In this document: in pieces, positions 1-9,471 of the stretch
Layout: each line of letters begins with the position of its first letter
Position numbering within the stretch: position 1 is the stretch's first letter
Assembly (NCBI GenBank): GCA_017644045.1
Contig: JAEPMI010000008.1
Coordinates: 248,001-312,000 of the forward strand
Length of the DNA stretch: 64,000 nt
Source of the DNA: Deltaproteobacteria bacterium
Lineage (GTDB): Bacteria > Myxococcota_A > Polyangia > Polyangiales > Houyiibacteriaceae
Direction of reading: 5' to 3'
Made by a program: the position numbers and the translations under genes
The notes under the pieces: generated by a model
Databases searched by the model: none
Told to the model about the DNA's origin: nothing
The model's input: only the letters and a program-made list of their open reading frames with translations

Positions 1-2
1 AC

Positions 3-3000
3 GAGCAGGTGCTCGATACGAACCCGACGCACCTGAAGGCGCAGCAGTCGCTCGAGCGGCTCATCGACGACGCCGAGCAGCGTCAGCGCATCGCGGCGAT
101 CCTCGAGCCGCTCTACGAGGCCCAGGGCGCGTTCCAGGATCTCGCGAAGATCCTCGAGATCCAGCTCGAGGCCATCACCGACCCCGCCGGTCAGGTGGCG
201 TTGCTCACGCGCCTCGGGGAGCTCTACGAGAGCCACATCCACGACCTCGACAAGGCCTTCGAGGCCTTCTCGCGGGCGGTGCTCGCGGACCCGGAGGACC
301 TGCCGGCGCGCGAGCAGCTCAAGCGCCTCGCCGGCATGCGTGGCGCGTCGCTCGAGCGCGCCGAGATCCTCGAGAAGGCGCTCGCCGCCTCCGAGGGCAA
401 GGCGCACCTCGAGAGCGAGCTGCTCCTCGAGATCGCGCGGGTCTACGACGACGAGATCCAGGACACGGAGCGCGCGGAGCGCGCCTACGAGCGCTTGCTC
501 GAGGTCGACGCCGACAACCCGGACGCCGTGCTCCCGGCGGCGCGGGCGCTCGAGCGCATCCACCTCGCGAAGGGCAACCACGAGAAGCTCGCGCGCGACT
601 ATCGCCTCCAGATCAAGACCGAGTTCGACGCCGAGCGCCGGGGCGAGCTCTTGGTCCGGCTCGCGACCCTGCTCGAGGAAGAGCTCGAGGACGTGCCCGG
701 CGCCATCGCCGCGCACCGTGAGCGACTCGACATCGACCCGAGCAGCCGCGACGCCCTCCGTTCGCTCGAGCGGCTCTACGAGCGGCAGGGCGAGTGGCAG
801 CGCCTCATCGGCATCCTCCAGGCGCTCGACGGCGCCGTCGACGACGACGAGGACCGCCGGATCATCGGTCGCCGCATCGGCGAGATCTACGAGGAGAAGC
901 AGGACGACGTCGAGAACGCCATCGGCGCGTACAACGACGTGCTCTCCCGCTTCGGTCCGGACGACCACACCCTCGAGGCGCTCGCGCGGCTCTACCGGAA
1001 GGGCGAGCGACCGGACGACCTCCTCGAGGTGCTCGAGATGCAGCTGCTGCGGGCCGAGGAGTCCGGCGCCGACGCGGACACGCTCGCGGGGCTGCACTTC
1101 GAAATGGCCGAGGTGATGCGCAAGCACACCCGCGACATCGAGCGCGCCATCGACACCTACCAGCGCATCCTCGAGGTGTCGCCGGGTCACCCGCCGACCA
1201 TCAACGCGCTCGAAGAGGTGATCACCGATCCGGACTCGGACGAGCGAGTCGCCGCAGCGCGCGTGCTCGTCCCGGTCTACGAGGGGCAGAGCGCCTTCGA
1301 CGAGCTCGTGGGTGCGCTCGACGTGCTCGCGGGATCGGACGACCCGGTCGAGCGTCTCCGTTCGCTCCGTCGCGCGGCGGAGGTCGCGGACATCGGCCGG
1401 AACGATCAGGCACAGGCCTTCCGCCTCCTGGCCAAGGCCATCGAGGACGCGCTCGGCGAGCCGGACCTGCCGCGGATGCTCGAAGAGCTCGCGCGCCTCG
1501 GTGAGGCGGCCGAGAAGCACGCCGAGCAGGTCGACCTGCTCGAGAAGATCGCGCCGGACGTCTTCGACGGCGAGCTGCAGACCGAGGTCTTGATGCGGGC
1601 CGCGTCGCTGGCGCGCACGCCCCTCGAGCAAGTGGAGCGAGCGCGCCGGCTCTACCAGCGCGTGCTCGAGGTCCGTCCGGACCACCAGGAGGCGCTCGAC
1701 TCGCTCGACGCGCTCCAGGCGGGCGCGGGCGACTTCGACGCGCTCCTCGAGACTCTGCGCCGCAAGACGGAGCTCGCCGAGACCCCCGCGGAGCGGGTCG
1801 AGCTCCTCGAACGGCGAGCGCGCATCTGCGAGACGCAGATGGACGACATGCCTGGCGCCATCGACGCGATGGAGCAGGTGCTCGTCGAAGATCCGGGCCG
1901 CGCGGAGGCCTACGACAAGCTCGGCGCCCTCTACGAGAAGTCGGAGCGTTGGCCCGACCTCGCGTCCACTCTCGAGCGCCAGCTCGACGCGGGCGCGGGT
2001 CACGCGGTCGACGTCCGCTACCGTCTCGGCAGCGTCGCCATCGAGCGGCTCAACGACGCCTACCAGGCGCTCGATCAGTTCCGCGAGGCGCTGGCGATGG
2101 ACCCCGGCCACGAGCCCACCATCGCCGCGCTCCAGAAGCTGATGGAGAGCGCCGACCACCGCGGCGCGGCGGCCGAGATCCTCGAGCCGGTCTTCCTCCA
2201 GCGGATGGACTGGCCGAACGTCACGGCGACCCTCGAGGCGCGCTTGACGGCCACCGACGACCCGCACGGTCGCAAGGAGATCCTTCGTCGCCTCGGTCAG
2301 ATCCACGAGGACTACCTCGAGGATCTGGAGGGCGCGATGGCGTGCTACGCGCGCCTCCTCCAGGAGGACGTCCGCGACCGCGACACCCAGGACACGCTCT
2401 CGCGCCTCGGCAAGGTGCTCGAGGAATGGGAGCAGCTCGCCGGCATCTTCGGCGGGGCCGTGGAGAAGGAGGGCGTCCTCGACGAGGAGATGGCCGAGCT
2501 CTCGATGGAGACCGGTCGCCTCTACCAGGAGATGGCCGGCAACGCCGAAGCGGCGGTGCCCTTCTACGAGCGCGTGCTCGAGCTCGACCCGACCCAGCGT
2601 CGCGCGTTCGATCAGCTCCGGGTCTGTCTCGAGGGGCTCGGCCGCTCCGAGGACCTGCTCGGGCTGCTGCGTCGGCGCGTCGACGTCGCGGACAGCGACG
2701 AGGAGCGCGTGCTGCTCCTCCACCAGGTCGCGCACCTCGAGGAGACCACTCGCGAGGACGTCGACGCCGCGATCGCCGCCCACCGAGACGCCCTCCTGAT
2801 CGACCCGTCGGACCTGACCGCGACCGAGGCGCTCGACCGGCTCTTCACGCAGACCGAGCGCTGGGACGACCTGGCCGATCACCTGCGCGCACGCATCGAC
2901 CAGTCGATCGGGCTGCCGGAGGAGGCGGAGCTCAAGCATCGCCTCGGTCAGCTCCTGCTGACCAAGCAGAACGACACCGTCGGGGCCATCGACACCTTCG

Positions 3001-6000
3001 AGAGCGTCCTCCAGGGGCGGCCCGATCATCAGCCGTCCATCCAGGCCCTCGAGGGGCTCGTGATGGACGCGGACCACCAGCAGCGCATCACCGAGATCCT
3101 CGAGCCGATCTACCGCGGCGCCGACGAGTGGAAGAAGCTGGTCGCGGTCCTCGAGGCGCGCGCGGGTCAGAGCGACGACCCCTACGAGATCCGGACCACG
3201 CTCTCCGAGGTGGGCCGACTCCACGAGGAGCGCGGGCAGGATCTCTCGCTCGCGTTCACCGCCTGGGCGCGTGCGTTCGCCGCCGAGCCCTTCGAGGAGG
3301 AGCCGCGCAGCAACGTGGATCGCCTCGCCGGCCTCCTCGACAGCTGGAACGAGCACGTGGCCGCCTACGAGAGCGCGCTGCGCAAGGCGGAGGACCCGGC
3401 GCTCAAGACGCAGCTCCTCTCCATGGTGGCGCGGGTCCACGACGAGAAGCGCGGCGACCCGCGCTCGGCCATCGAGACCTACGAGCGGCTCGTCGAGCAC
3501 GACCCGGACGACAACTCGGCGCTGGACGCGCTCGAGGCGTTGCAGACGATGGTCGGCGATTGGAAGGGCCTGGCCGCGGTGCTCTCCACCAAGGTCGAGC
3601 GCACCTACGATCCGATCGAGCGGGCGGAGCTCCTCCGCCGGAGCGCGTCGGTCCTCGAGGAGCTCCTCGGCGACACGGCCGCCGCCGTCGAGACTTACCA
3701 GCGCGCCGCGCAGGAGGACCCGGACGACCCGATCGCCCTCGAGTCCCTCGACCGACTCTACGCCGCAGCGAGCGACTCCGAGCGTCTGGCCGAGATCCTC
3801 ACGCGTCGGATCGACGTCGAGGACGACGAGGATCTCAAGGTCGAGGTCGGCATGCGCCTCGGTCAGCTGGCCAACACCCAGCTGAACCGCCCGCAGGACG
3901 CCATCGACGCCTACCTGCGCGTGCTCGAGATCCGCCCGAGCTACCCCGACGCCGTCGAGGCCCTCGGTGCGCTCTACGAGCGTCAGGCGATGTGGCCGGA
4001 GCTGCTCGACAACCTCGAGCTCCGCGCCGGCATGGCCGAGAGCTCGGAGCAGCGGGTCGGCTTCCTCCATCGCGCGGGCGCCATTCACGAGCGCGAGCTC
4101 GACGACGTCTACGAGGCCCTGGCCAAGTACAGCCAGGCCCTCGAGATCGAGAACCGCCACGAGCCTTCGCTACAGGCGGTCATCCGAGTGAGCCACCTCG
4201 AGGACTACCGCTCGCAGGCGGCCGAGATCCTCGAGCCGCTCCTCCACGTGCAGGAGCGGTGGAACGACCTCGCCGACCTCCATCGGCTGAAGGCCGACGC
4301 GGCGACCGATCCCTTCGACAAGAAGGCCGAGCTGCGGAAGCTCGCGGAGGTCCACGAGCACGGCCGTCACGACGACACCGCCGCCTTCAAGGCGCTCGCC
4401 CAGGCCTTCGGCGAGGACCCGTCCGACCAGGAGCTGGCGGCGAACCTCGAGCGGCTGGCCGAGAAGACCGGCCTCTGGGGCGAGCTCGCCGACACCCTCG
4501 AGAGCCGCGCCTCCAACTCCTTCGACCCGGAGAACGCGCGGCAGCTCTACGGCCGCCTCGCACGCATCTGCGAGGAGCAGCTGAACGATCCGGCCCGCGC
4601 CGTGTCGGCGACGCAGCGCGCCCTCGAGCAGGTCGGCGACGACCCGGACCTGCTCCGCCACCTCGACGAGCTCCTCGTCGCGACCGAGCGCTGGCACGAG
4701 CTCGGTGACGTCCTCGAGCGTCGCGGCAACCTCGTGGACGACCCGACGGAGCGCGCCGGACTCCTGGTGCGCCTCGGCGAGCTGCGCGAGCAGCACCAGG
4801 GTGACCTGCGTGGTGCGTTCGCCGCCTACCAGGAGGTCGTCGAGCGCGACCCCGGCGACGCCCGCGCGACCGAAGCCCTCGAGCGCCTCGGGCGCCACCC
4901 CGAGATGGCCCTCGAGGTCGTCGACGTGCTCGAGCAGGCCTACCGGGAGACCGGCGCGATGGACAAGATCGCCGGGCTCTACGACATCCGCATCGAGCTG
5001 GCCGACTCCGACGGCGAACGCGTGCGGATGCTCCAGGAGGCCGCCCAGCTCTGGGAGACCGACCTCGGTCAGCCCGAGAAGGCCCTCGAGTCCCTGCGCA
5101 AGGCGTTCCTGGTCGACCCGCGTGACCTGGTGCTCCTCGACGACATCGACCGACTCGCCGCCCAGACCGGCGCCTGGGAGACGCTCCGAGGCATGGTCGA
5201 GCAGGTCGTCGACGATGGCGGCATCGACCGGATGCTCCGCCGCGACCTCGAGCTGCGCGCCGCCCGCTGGTATCGCGACCGGCTCGGGGACCTCGAGTCG
5301 GCCGAGGCTCGCCTTCGGGGCGCGGTGCAGGCCGACCCGGACGCGGTCGAGGCCCACGCCGAGCTGAGCGAGCTGCTCCGCGCTCTCGACGGACGGGAGG
5401 CCGAGCTGGTCACCGCGCTCCGCAAGTGGGCCGAGATCGAGATGGACGAGGAGGCCCGAAAGGGACGGCTCCGCGAGGCCGCCGCGATCTCCGAGTCCGT
5501 CCTCGGCGACACCGCTCAGGCGGCGCAGTGTCTCCTCTCGATCCTCGAGTCCGATCCGACCGAGCCCGAAGCGCTCGCCGAGCTGACGCGGATCCGCCAG
5601 GCGCAGGAGCAGTGGGGCGAGGTCGTGGTGCTCCTCGAGCGCCGCATCGAGGCGACCTTCGAGGTCGACGAGCGCATCGGGCTGCGTCGCCAGCTCGCGC
5701 ACGTGCTCGCGAACCAGCTCGAGGACACCCGCCGCGCCACCGAGGCGTGGGAGGGGCTCCTCGAGGAGGCGCCGGAGAGCGCCGAAGCGATGGACGCGCT
5801 GCAGGGCCTCTACGAGAGCGCGGAGCGCTGGGACGACCTGCGCATGCTGCTCGACCGGCGGCTCGAGATGGCCGAGACGGACGAGGCGCGAATCGTCGCG
5901 CGCGTCGGCCTCGCTCGCCTCGCGGAGAAGGCCTTCGGTCGGCGCGACGACGCCATGGACCAGCTCCAGGGCATTCTCGAGATCGACCCGCACAACGGCG

Positions 6001-7112
6001 AGGCCCTCGACGAGATGGAGCGTTTGCTCGGTCTCGAGGAGCGCTGGGAGGACGTGGTCCAGCTCCTCGAGAACCGCATCGCGCAGTCGGGTGAGCCCAA
6101 GCCCATCCTCCTTCGACTCGCGGAGATCCACGAGGCCGAGCGCGAGGACCTCGACCAGGCGGTCGAGACCCTCGAGCGGATCCTCTCGGTCGACGCCGGC
6201 GACGTCGCTGCCCTCGAGCGGCTCATCGGCATTCACGAGAGCCGCGAGCAGTGGGCGCAGGCCGTCCATGGTCTCGAGCGACTCGTCGCGCTGCAGGACC
6301 CGCACGCCGCGGCCGCGACCGAGCGGCGCGTCGCGCAGCTCGCGGAGGAGAAGCTCGGCGAGCCCGAGCGAGCCCTCGGCGCGCTCCAGCGCTCCTACGA
6401 CCTCGAGCCCTCGGCGACCACCCACGAGCTCCTCAAGGAGCACTACAACCGGCACGAGCGCTGGGGTGAGCTCGCCGTGATGATCCAGGCCGAGGCGGAC
6501 GCCGAGGAGGACGACGACGCGAAGGTCGAGCTCCTCAAGAAGGTGGCCGAGCTCTACCAGGAGAAGCTCGACGACCCGGGCTCGGCGGCGACCGCCCTCG
6601 AGCAGGCGTCGGCGATGCGTGGCGAGGACCGCGAGATCCTGCTGCCGCTCTGCGACCTCTACATCGCCGCCGGCCGCCAGCAGGACGCGGTGCCCGTGCT
6701 CGAGAAGATCATCGAGAGCTTCGGTGGACGCCGAAGCAAGGAGCTCGCCTCGTACCACCACCTCCTCGGCAAGGCGATGGAGGGCATGGGCAACAGCGAG
6801 GGCGCGCTCGAGCATTACGACGCCGCGTTCAAGATCGATCTCACCAACGTCGCGGTGCTCCGCGACCTCGGCAAGCTCACGCACGCGACCGGCGACTACG
6901 CCCGGGCCCAGAAGACCTTCCGAGCGCTGCTCCTGCAGAAGCTCGACGCCAAGGCGGGGATCACCAAGGCCGACGTCTACTTCTACCTGGGCGACCTGGC
7001 GCACAAGGACGGCGACCAGCGGAAGGCCATCTCCATGCTCGAGCGGGCCGTGACCGAGGAGAAGGGCCACGAGCAGGCCACCGCGCTCCTCGCGGAGCTC
7101 AAGCCCGGTTGA
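3..7112 (+). CDS. Giant TPR-repeat protein (5' partial)
   Basis: The frame is open from base 3, so the true start lies upstream; the first GTG at base 9 sits in the middle of a repeat and is not a credible start. About 2,370 residues are visible, almost all TPR-like helical repeats. They are grouped in units of roughly 70-75 residues that recur with the pattern 'ILEPLYEAQGAF', 'RLGELYE', 'YERVLELDP'. No catalytic domain, signal peptide or membrane segment is visible in this part. Proteins of this kind act as scaffolds for protein complexes; the partner is unknown. The stop is one base before the ATG of the next gene, so the two are probably co-transcribed. The composition is very rich in Glu, Asp, Leu, Arg and Ala, which also leaves the antisense frames open. 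Confidence 0.9.
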   Translation, partial: EQVLDTNPTHLKAQQSLERLIDDAEQRQRIAAILEPLYEAQGAFQDLAKILEIQLEAITDPAGQVALLTRLGELYESHIHDLDKAFEAFSRAVLADPEDLPAREQLKRLAGMRGASLERAEILEKALAASEGKAHLESELLLEIARVYDDEIQDTERAERAYERLLEVDADNPDAVLPAARALERIHLAKGNHEKLARDYRLQIKTEFDAERRGELLVRLATLLEEELEDVPGAIAAHRERLDIDPSSRDALRSLERLYERQGEWQRLIGILQALDGAVDDDEDRRIIGRRIGEIYEEKQDDVENAIGAYNDVLSRFGPDDHTLEALARLYRKGERPDDLLEVLEMQLLRAEESGADADTLAGLHFEMAEVMRKHTRDIERAIDTYQRILEVSPGHPPTINALEEVITDPDSDERVAAARVLVPVYEGQSAFDELVGALDVLAGSDDPVERLRSLRRAAEVADIGRNDQAQAFRLLAKAIEDALGEPDLPRMLEELARLGEAAEKHAEQVDLLEKIAPDVFDGELQTEVLMRAASLARTPLEQVERARRLYQRVLEVRPDHQEALDSLDALQAGAGDFDALLETLRRKTELAETPAERVELLERRARICETQMDDMPGAIDAMEQVLVEDPGRAEAYDKLGALYEKSERWPDLASTLERQLDAGAGHAVDVRYRLGSVAIERLNDAYQALDQFREALAMDPGHEPTIAALQKLMESADHRGAAAEILEPVFLQRMDWPNVTATLEARLTATDDPHGRKEILRRLGQIHEDYLEDLEGAMACYARLLQEDVRDRDTQDTLSRLGKVLEEWEQLAGIFGGAVEKEGVLDEEMAELSMETGRLYQEMAGNAEAAVPFYERVLELDPTQRRAFDQLRVCLEGLGRSEDLLGLLRRRVDVADSDEERVLLLHQVAHLEETTREDVDAAIAAHRDALLIDPSDLTATEALDRLFTQTERWDDLADHLRARIDQSIGLPEEAELKHRLGQLLLTKQNDTVGAIDTFESVLQGRPDHQPSIQALEGLVMDADHQQRITEILEPIYRGADEWKKLVAVLEARAGQSDDPYEIRTTLSEVGRLHEERGQDLSLAFTAWARAFAAEPFEEEPRSNVDRLAGLLDSWNEHVAAYESALRKAEDPALKTQLLSMVARVHDEKRGDPRSAIETYERLVEHDPDDNSALDALEALQTMVGDWKGLAAVLSTKVERTYDPIERAELLRRSASVLEELLGDTAAAVETYQRAAQEDPDDPIALESLDRLYAAASDSERLAEILTRRIDVEDDEDLKVEVGMRLGQLANTQLNRPQDAIDAYLRVLEIRPSYPDAVEALGALYERQAMWPELLDNLELRAGMAESSEQRVGFLHRAGAIHERELDDVYEALAKYSQALEIENRHEPSLQAVIRVSHLEDYRSQAAEILEPLLHVQERWNDLADLHRLKADAATDPFDKKAELRKLAEVHEHGRHDDTAAFKALAQAFGEDPSDQELAANLERLAEKTGLWGELADTLESRASNSFDPENARQLYGRLARICEEQLNDPARAVSATQRALEQVGDDPDLLRHLDELLVATERWHELGDVLERRGNLVDDPTERAGLLVRLGELREQHQGDLRGAFAAYQEVVERDPGDARATEALERLGRHPEMALEVVDVLEQAYRETGAMDKIAGLYDIRIELADSDGERVRMLQEAAQLWETDLGQPEKALESLRKAFLVDPRDLVLLDDIDRLAAQTGAWETLRGMVEQVVDDGGIDRMLRRDLELRAARWYRDRLGDLESAEARLRGAVQADPDAVEAHAELSELLRALDGREAELVTALRKWAEIEMDEEARKGRLREAAAISESVLGDTAQAAQCLLSILESDPTEPEALAELTRIRQAQEQWGEVVVLLERRIEATFEVDERIGLRRQLAHVLANQLEDTRRATEAWEGLLEEAPESAEAMDALQGLYESAERWDDLRMLLDRRLEMAETDEARIVARVGLARLAEKAFGRRDDAMDQLQGILEIDPHNGEALDEMERLLGLEERWEDVVQLLENRIAQSGEPKPILLRLAEIHEAEREDLDQAVETLERILSVDAGDVAALERLIGIHESREQWAQAVHGLERLVALQDPHAAAATERRVAQLAEEKLGEPERALGALQRSYDLEPSATTHELLKEHYNRHERWGELAVMIQAEADAEEDDDAKVELLKKVAELYQEKLDDPGSAATALEQASAMRGEDREILLPLCDLYIAAGRQQDAVPVLEKIIESFGGRRSKELASYHHLLGKAMEGMGNSEGALEHYDAAFKIDLTNVAVLRDLGKLTHATGDYARAQKTFRALLLQKLDAKAGITKADVYFYLGDLAHKDGDQRKAISMLERAVTEEKGHEQATALLAELKPG

Positions 7113-7113
7113 G

Positions 7114-7956
7114 ATGAGCGCGCCGCTCGCGGTGCTCGTCGATGGCGAGGAGTCCCGGTCCATCCCCGTGACGGACCGGGGCTTCCTCTATGGCGACGCC
7201 CTCTTCGAGGTGATGCGCACCTACGACGGGGCGCCGGGTTTCTTCGGTCCGCACATGGCGCGGATGACCGCCGGGGGTGAAGGCCTCGCGTTCGGCGAGG
7301 CCTGCCCGGTGGAGGCGTTCGCCGTCGACGTGCGCCGGCTGGCGGACACGGACCGAGACGTGCTCCTCCGGCTCTACTGGACGCGCGGTGACGGCGGCGG
7401 CATCGCTGGCGAGACGGAGCGGACGAGGCGCGTCTCGATGGCGTACGCGATCCAGAGGCCTCCGCCCGAGGCCTACCGCGACGGGGTCGACTGCCTGGTC
7501 GTCGGTGGGCGAGCGACGGATGCCTCCGGGGCCAAGGTGGCGACCTACGTGGAGAACATTCTCGCCACCCGCCGGGCTCGGGCCGCGGGCGCCCACGAGG
7601 CGCTGATGGCGGACGCCGAGGGCCGGATCGGGGAGGGCGCCACCAGCAACGTCTTCGCCGTCCTGGACGAGGTGCTCACGACGCCCAGCCTGGGCACGAT
7701 CTTGCCAGGGGTGACCCGGCAGGTGGTCCTCGAGCAGGCTCGCGCCGAGGGGCTCGAGGTGGCCGAGGCGCCGCTCTCGGTCGAGGACCTGGGGCGGGCC
7801 ACCGAGATCTTCCTGACGAGCAGCGTCCGCGAGGTGCTCCCGGTGCGCTCGGTGGACGGGGACCGGGTCCGGCAGCCTGGTCCGATCACCCGACGGCTGG
7901 CGGAGCGCTACGAAGCCGCCGCCCGGGCGGACGCCGCGCGGTGGCTCCCCGATTGA
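7114..7956 (+). CDS. Fold-type IV PLP aminotransferase / aminodeoxychorismate lyase-like enzyme
   Basis: 280 residues, the usual length for the class IV aminotransferase family (BCAT, D-amino acid aminotransferase, PabC). Visible family signatures are the N-terminal 'VTDRGFLYGDALFEVMRTY', the region 'GAKVATYVENILA' expected to carry the Schiff-base lysine, 'GRIGEGATSNVFAV' for cofactor binding, and 'LPGVTRQVVLE' near the C-terminus. Members either transaminate amino acids or release pyruvate from 4-amino-4-deoxychorismate to give p-aminobenzoate. The sequence does not settle which, so no symbol is given. The ATG lies one base after the stop of the TPR gene, which implies co-transcription but no obvious shared pathway. 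Confidence 0.85.
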   Translation: MSAPLAVLVDGEESRSIPVTDRGFLYGDALFEVMRTYDGAPGFFGPHMARMTAGGEGLAFGEACPVEAFAVDVRRLADTDRDVLLRLYWTRGDGGGIAGETERTRRVSMAYAIQRPPPEAYRDGVDCLVVGGRATDASGAKVATYVENILATRRARAAGAHEALMADAEGRIGEGATSNVFAVLDEVLTTPSLGTILPGVTRQVVLEQARAEGLEVAEAPLSVEDLGRATEIFLTSSVREVLPVRSVDGDRVRQPGPITRRLAERYEAAARADAARWLPD

Positions 7957-8024
7957 CCTCCGGCGAGGGCGGGGCTATGAGGGCGAGTCTCGACGGCCAC
8001 GGCCGATTTCGGAGACCAGATTCA

Positions 8025-8177
8025 ATGTCGGATACCAAGAAGACCACCACCCGCCGCGCCATTCGTCTCAAGAAGGCCGGCCAGGACCGCAAGAAGAAGC
8101 TCGCCAAGGGGACCACCCCGAAGTTCCCGATTCATCCGGAGGGGAAGAAGCCCTCCGCGAAGTCGGCCAAGAGCTGA
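8025..8177 (+). CDS. Small basic protein of 50 residues, unknown function
   Basis: A short frame beginning 'MSDTKKTTTRRAIRLKKAG' and ending in a Lys/Ser/Ala-rich tail. Lys and Arg make up about a third of the residues, with one central motif 'TTPKFPIHPEGKK'. The ATG at 8025 is preferred because the longer in-frame extension upstream reads like non-coding sequence. There is no signal peptide. It resembles small nucleic-acid-binding or ribosome-associated tails in composition only; no family is recognised. It lies downstream of the PLP enzyme and converges on the metallopeptidase gene, with a perfect hairpin between the two stops. Confidence 0.55.
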   Translation: MSDTKKTTTRRAIRLKKAGQDRKKKLAKGTTPKFPIHPEGKKPSAKSAKS

Positions 8178-8197
8178 GCTCGCGCTCGCCCGGGGAC

Positions 8198-8223
8198 GGG
8201 CACGGGCACGGGCACGGGCACGG
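8198..8223. repeat. GGGCAC hexamer microsatellite
   Basis: Four tandem copies of GGGCAC plus a partial copy, just downstream of the 50-residue protein gene. The same hexamer (complementary strand) occurs at another convergent gene junction at 37114-37140. Confidence 0.9.
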
Positions 8224-8224
8224 A

Positions 8225-8243
8225 AGCCGACCTTCGGTCGGCT
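8225..8243. terminator. Perfect hairpin between convergent genes
   Basis: An 8-bp perfect stem (AGCCGACC / GGTCGGCT) with a TTC loop. It overlaps the TAG stop of the minus-strand metallopeptidase gene (8242-8244) and follows the plus-strand small gene, so it could end transcription from both sides. There is no T-tract on either side, so intrinsic termination is uncertain. Confidence 0.6.
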
Positions 8244-9471
8244 AGTGCAGGGTGTGGCGGTGGCCGTCGTGCTCGACGGTGGGCACGTCCGCCTCGGCGG
8301 GGACGGGGCTCTGCGCCATGTGGATGAGGAAGCCTTCCTCGTCCGAGGCCGCGAGATCCCGGAGCCTCGCCTCGGCGAGCGCCTCGAGCGAGGCAATCGC
8401 CTCTTCGTCGGCGAGCTCCTGCGCTTCCATCGCAGCGAGGCGCTTCTTCGACTGCTTGCGACGTCGGCGCCAGGCCGCGATGAGCAGGAAGGCGGCGATC
8501 ACCCAGAAGGTCCCGCCGCCGACGATCAGCGGTAGCGCACGCGCGCGCTCCCCCACCGACGCCAGCCAGTCGCGCTCGAGCTGGCCCTCGGTGACCGCAT
8601 AGGCATCGCTGAGCGCCTTCGGGAAGGTCTCGCCCTCGGCGAGCTCGCCGATCAGCGTCCGGAAGCGTCGCCCTTCGCGGGCGTCGCGGCGCAGGTAGCG
8701 CACCACGTCGGCCGCCTGCGCGTACGCGAGGTTCACCTCGTGGGGCTTGCTCGGAAAGCTCTGGTCCAGCTGAGCGAGCGGGATCAGCTGGTCCCCGAAG
8801 TGCCCACCCCAGAGCGTCTTCACACGCTCGAGCGAGCGCTCGCCCGACTGGTGGATCGCCACGCCCTCCACGAACCAGCGCGGGAGCTCGTGCCCCTCGA
8901 CCGCGCGGCGGAGCGCGATGTGGCTGAGCTCGTGCACGAAGACCGTCTCGATGTCGGGCCGCTCCCACGTGTCGGGGGCGCTGAGGGTCAGGAGGATCAG
9001 GCCGCTCGAGCCGTAGGCGACACCCGCCGCGTACGCCGGGGGCGGCGCCCAGCGGGGACCGAGCTCTCGCATCTCGTCGGGATTCCGCGCGATGCGGACC
9101 TCGAGATCGTCGTCCACGTCCACACCGAGATCGTCTTCCAGGGTCTCCCAGGCGTCCGGAAGCAGGTCGCGCAGGGTCTCGTAGTCCCCTTCGGCGCCGC
9201 CCGGGAAGATCCAGCGGACCCCGTCTTCGTCGCGCGTCTCGTAGCCGTCGGGCGGATCGGGGAGGGCGCCTCCGCCGCCGGCCCACGCGACCGCATCCCC
9301 CGATTGGGCGGCGCCGACGTGGGGGAGGGCGAGCGCCACCCACAGGGCACAGAGGATCGCCAGCAGCCATCGGAGCGGTCGCACGTGGAGGGGAGTCGGT
9401 CGCGCACCGGTGCCGTTAGCCGCCGTCCCCGAGGACTCGGCTCGACCACCCAGCTGCACCCCATCGATCAT
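8242..9471 (-). CDS. Membrane-anchored gluzincin metallopeptidase (peptidase MA-like)
   Basis: 409 residues. The start at 9471 is set by an ATGA overlap with the stop of the upstream gene and is followed by a signal or anchor segment 'LLAILCALWVALALP'. The zinc motif is 'VFVHELSHIALRRAV' (HExxH), followed about 15 residues later by 'WFVEGVAIH', whose Glu is a good third zinc ligand; this spacing is typical of peptidase MA-like gluzincins. Near the C-terminus is a second hydrophobic segment ('GGGTFWVIAAFLLIAAW') followed by a basic stretch and an acidic tail. The catalytic domain is therefore expected outside the cytoplasm, held by the C-terminal helix. It is coupled to the preceding secreted/membrane protein, probably as one functional unit. 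The substrate is unknown. Confidence 0.8.
   Translation of the reverse strand: MIDGVQLGGRAESSGTAANGTGARPTPLHVRPLRWLLAILCALWVALALPHVGAAQSGDAVAWAGGGGALPDPPDGYETRDEDGVRWIFPGGAEGDYETLRDLLPDAWETLEDDLGVDVDDDLEVRIARNPDEMRELGPRWAPPPAYAAGVAYGSSGLILLTLSAPDTWERPDIETVFVHELSHIALRRAVEGHELPRWFVEGVAIHQSGERSLERVKTLWGGHFGDQLIPLAQLDQSFPSKPHEVNLAYAQAADVVRYLRRDAREGRRFRTLIGELAEGETFPKALSDAYAVTEGQLERDWLASVGERARALPLIVGGGTFWVIAAFLLIAAWRRRRKQSKKRLAAMEAQELADEEAIASLEALAEARLRDLAASDEEGFLIHMAQSPVPAEADVPTVEHDGHRHTLH

Noticed and set aside
9-11. GTG at base 9 as the start of the TPR gene
   Set aside because: The frame continues to the window edge with repeat-type sequence, so the gene is truncated by the window.
4170-7163. 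Long minus-strand ORF of 997 residues inside the TPR gene
   Set aside because: It mirrors the plus-strand coding frame; the open antisense frame follows from high GC and Glu/Leu/Arg-rich repeats, and it shows no domain or signal of its own.
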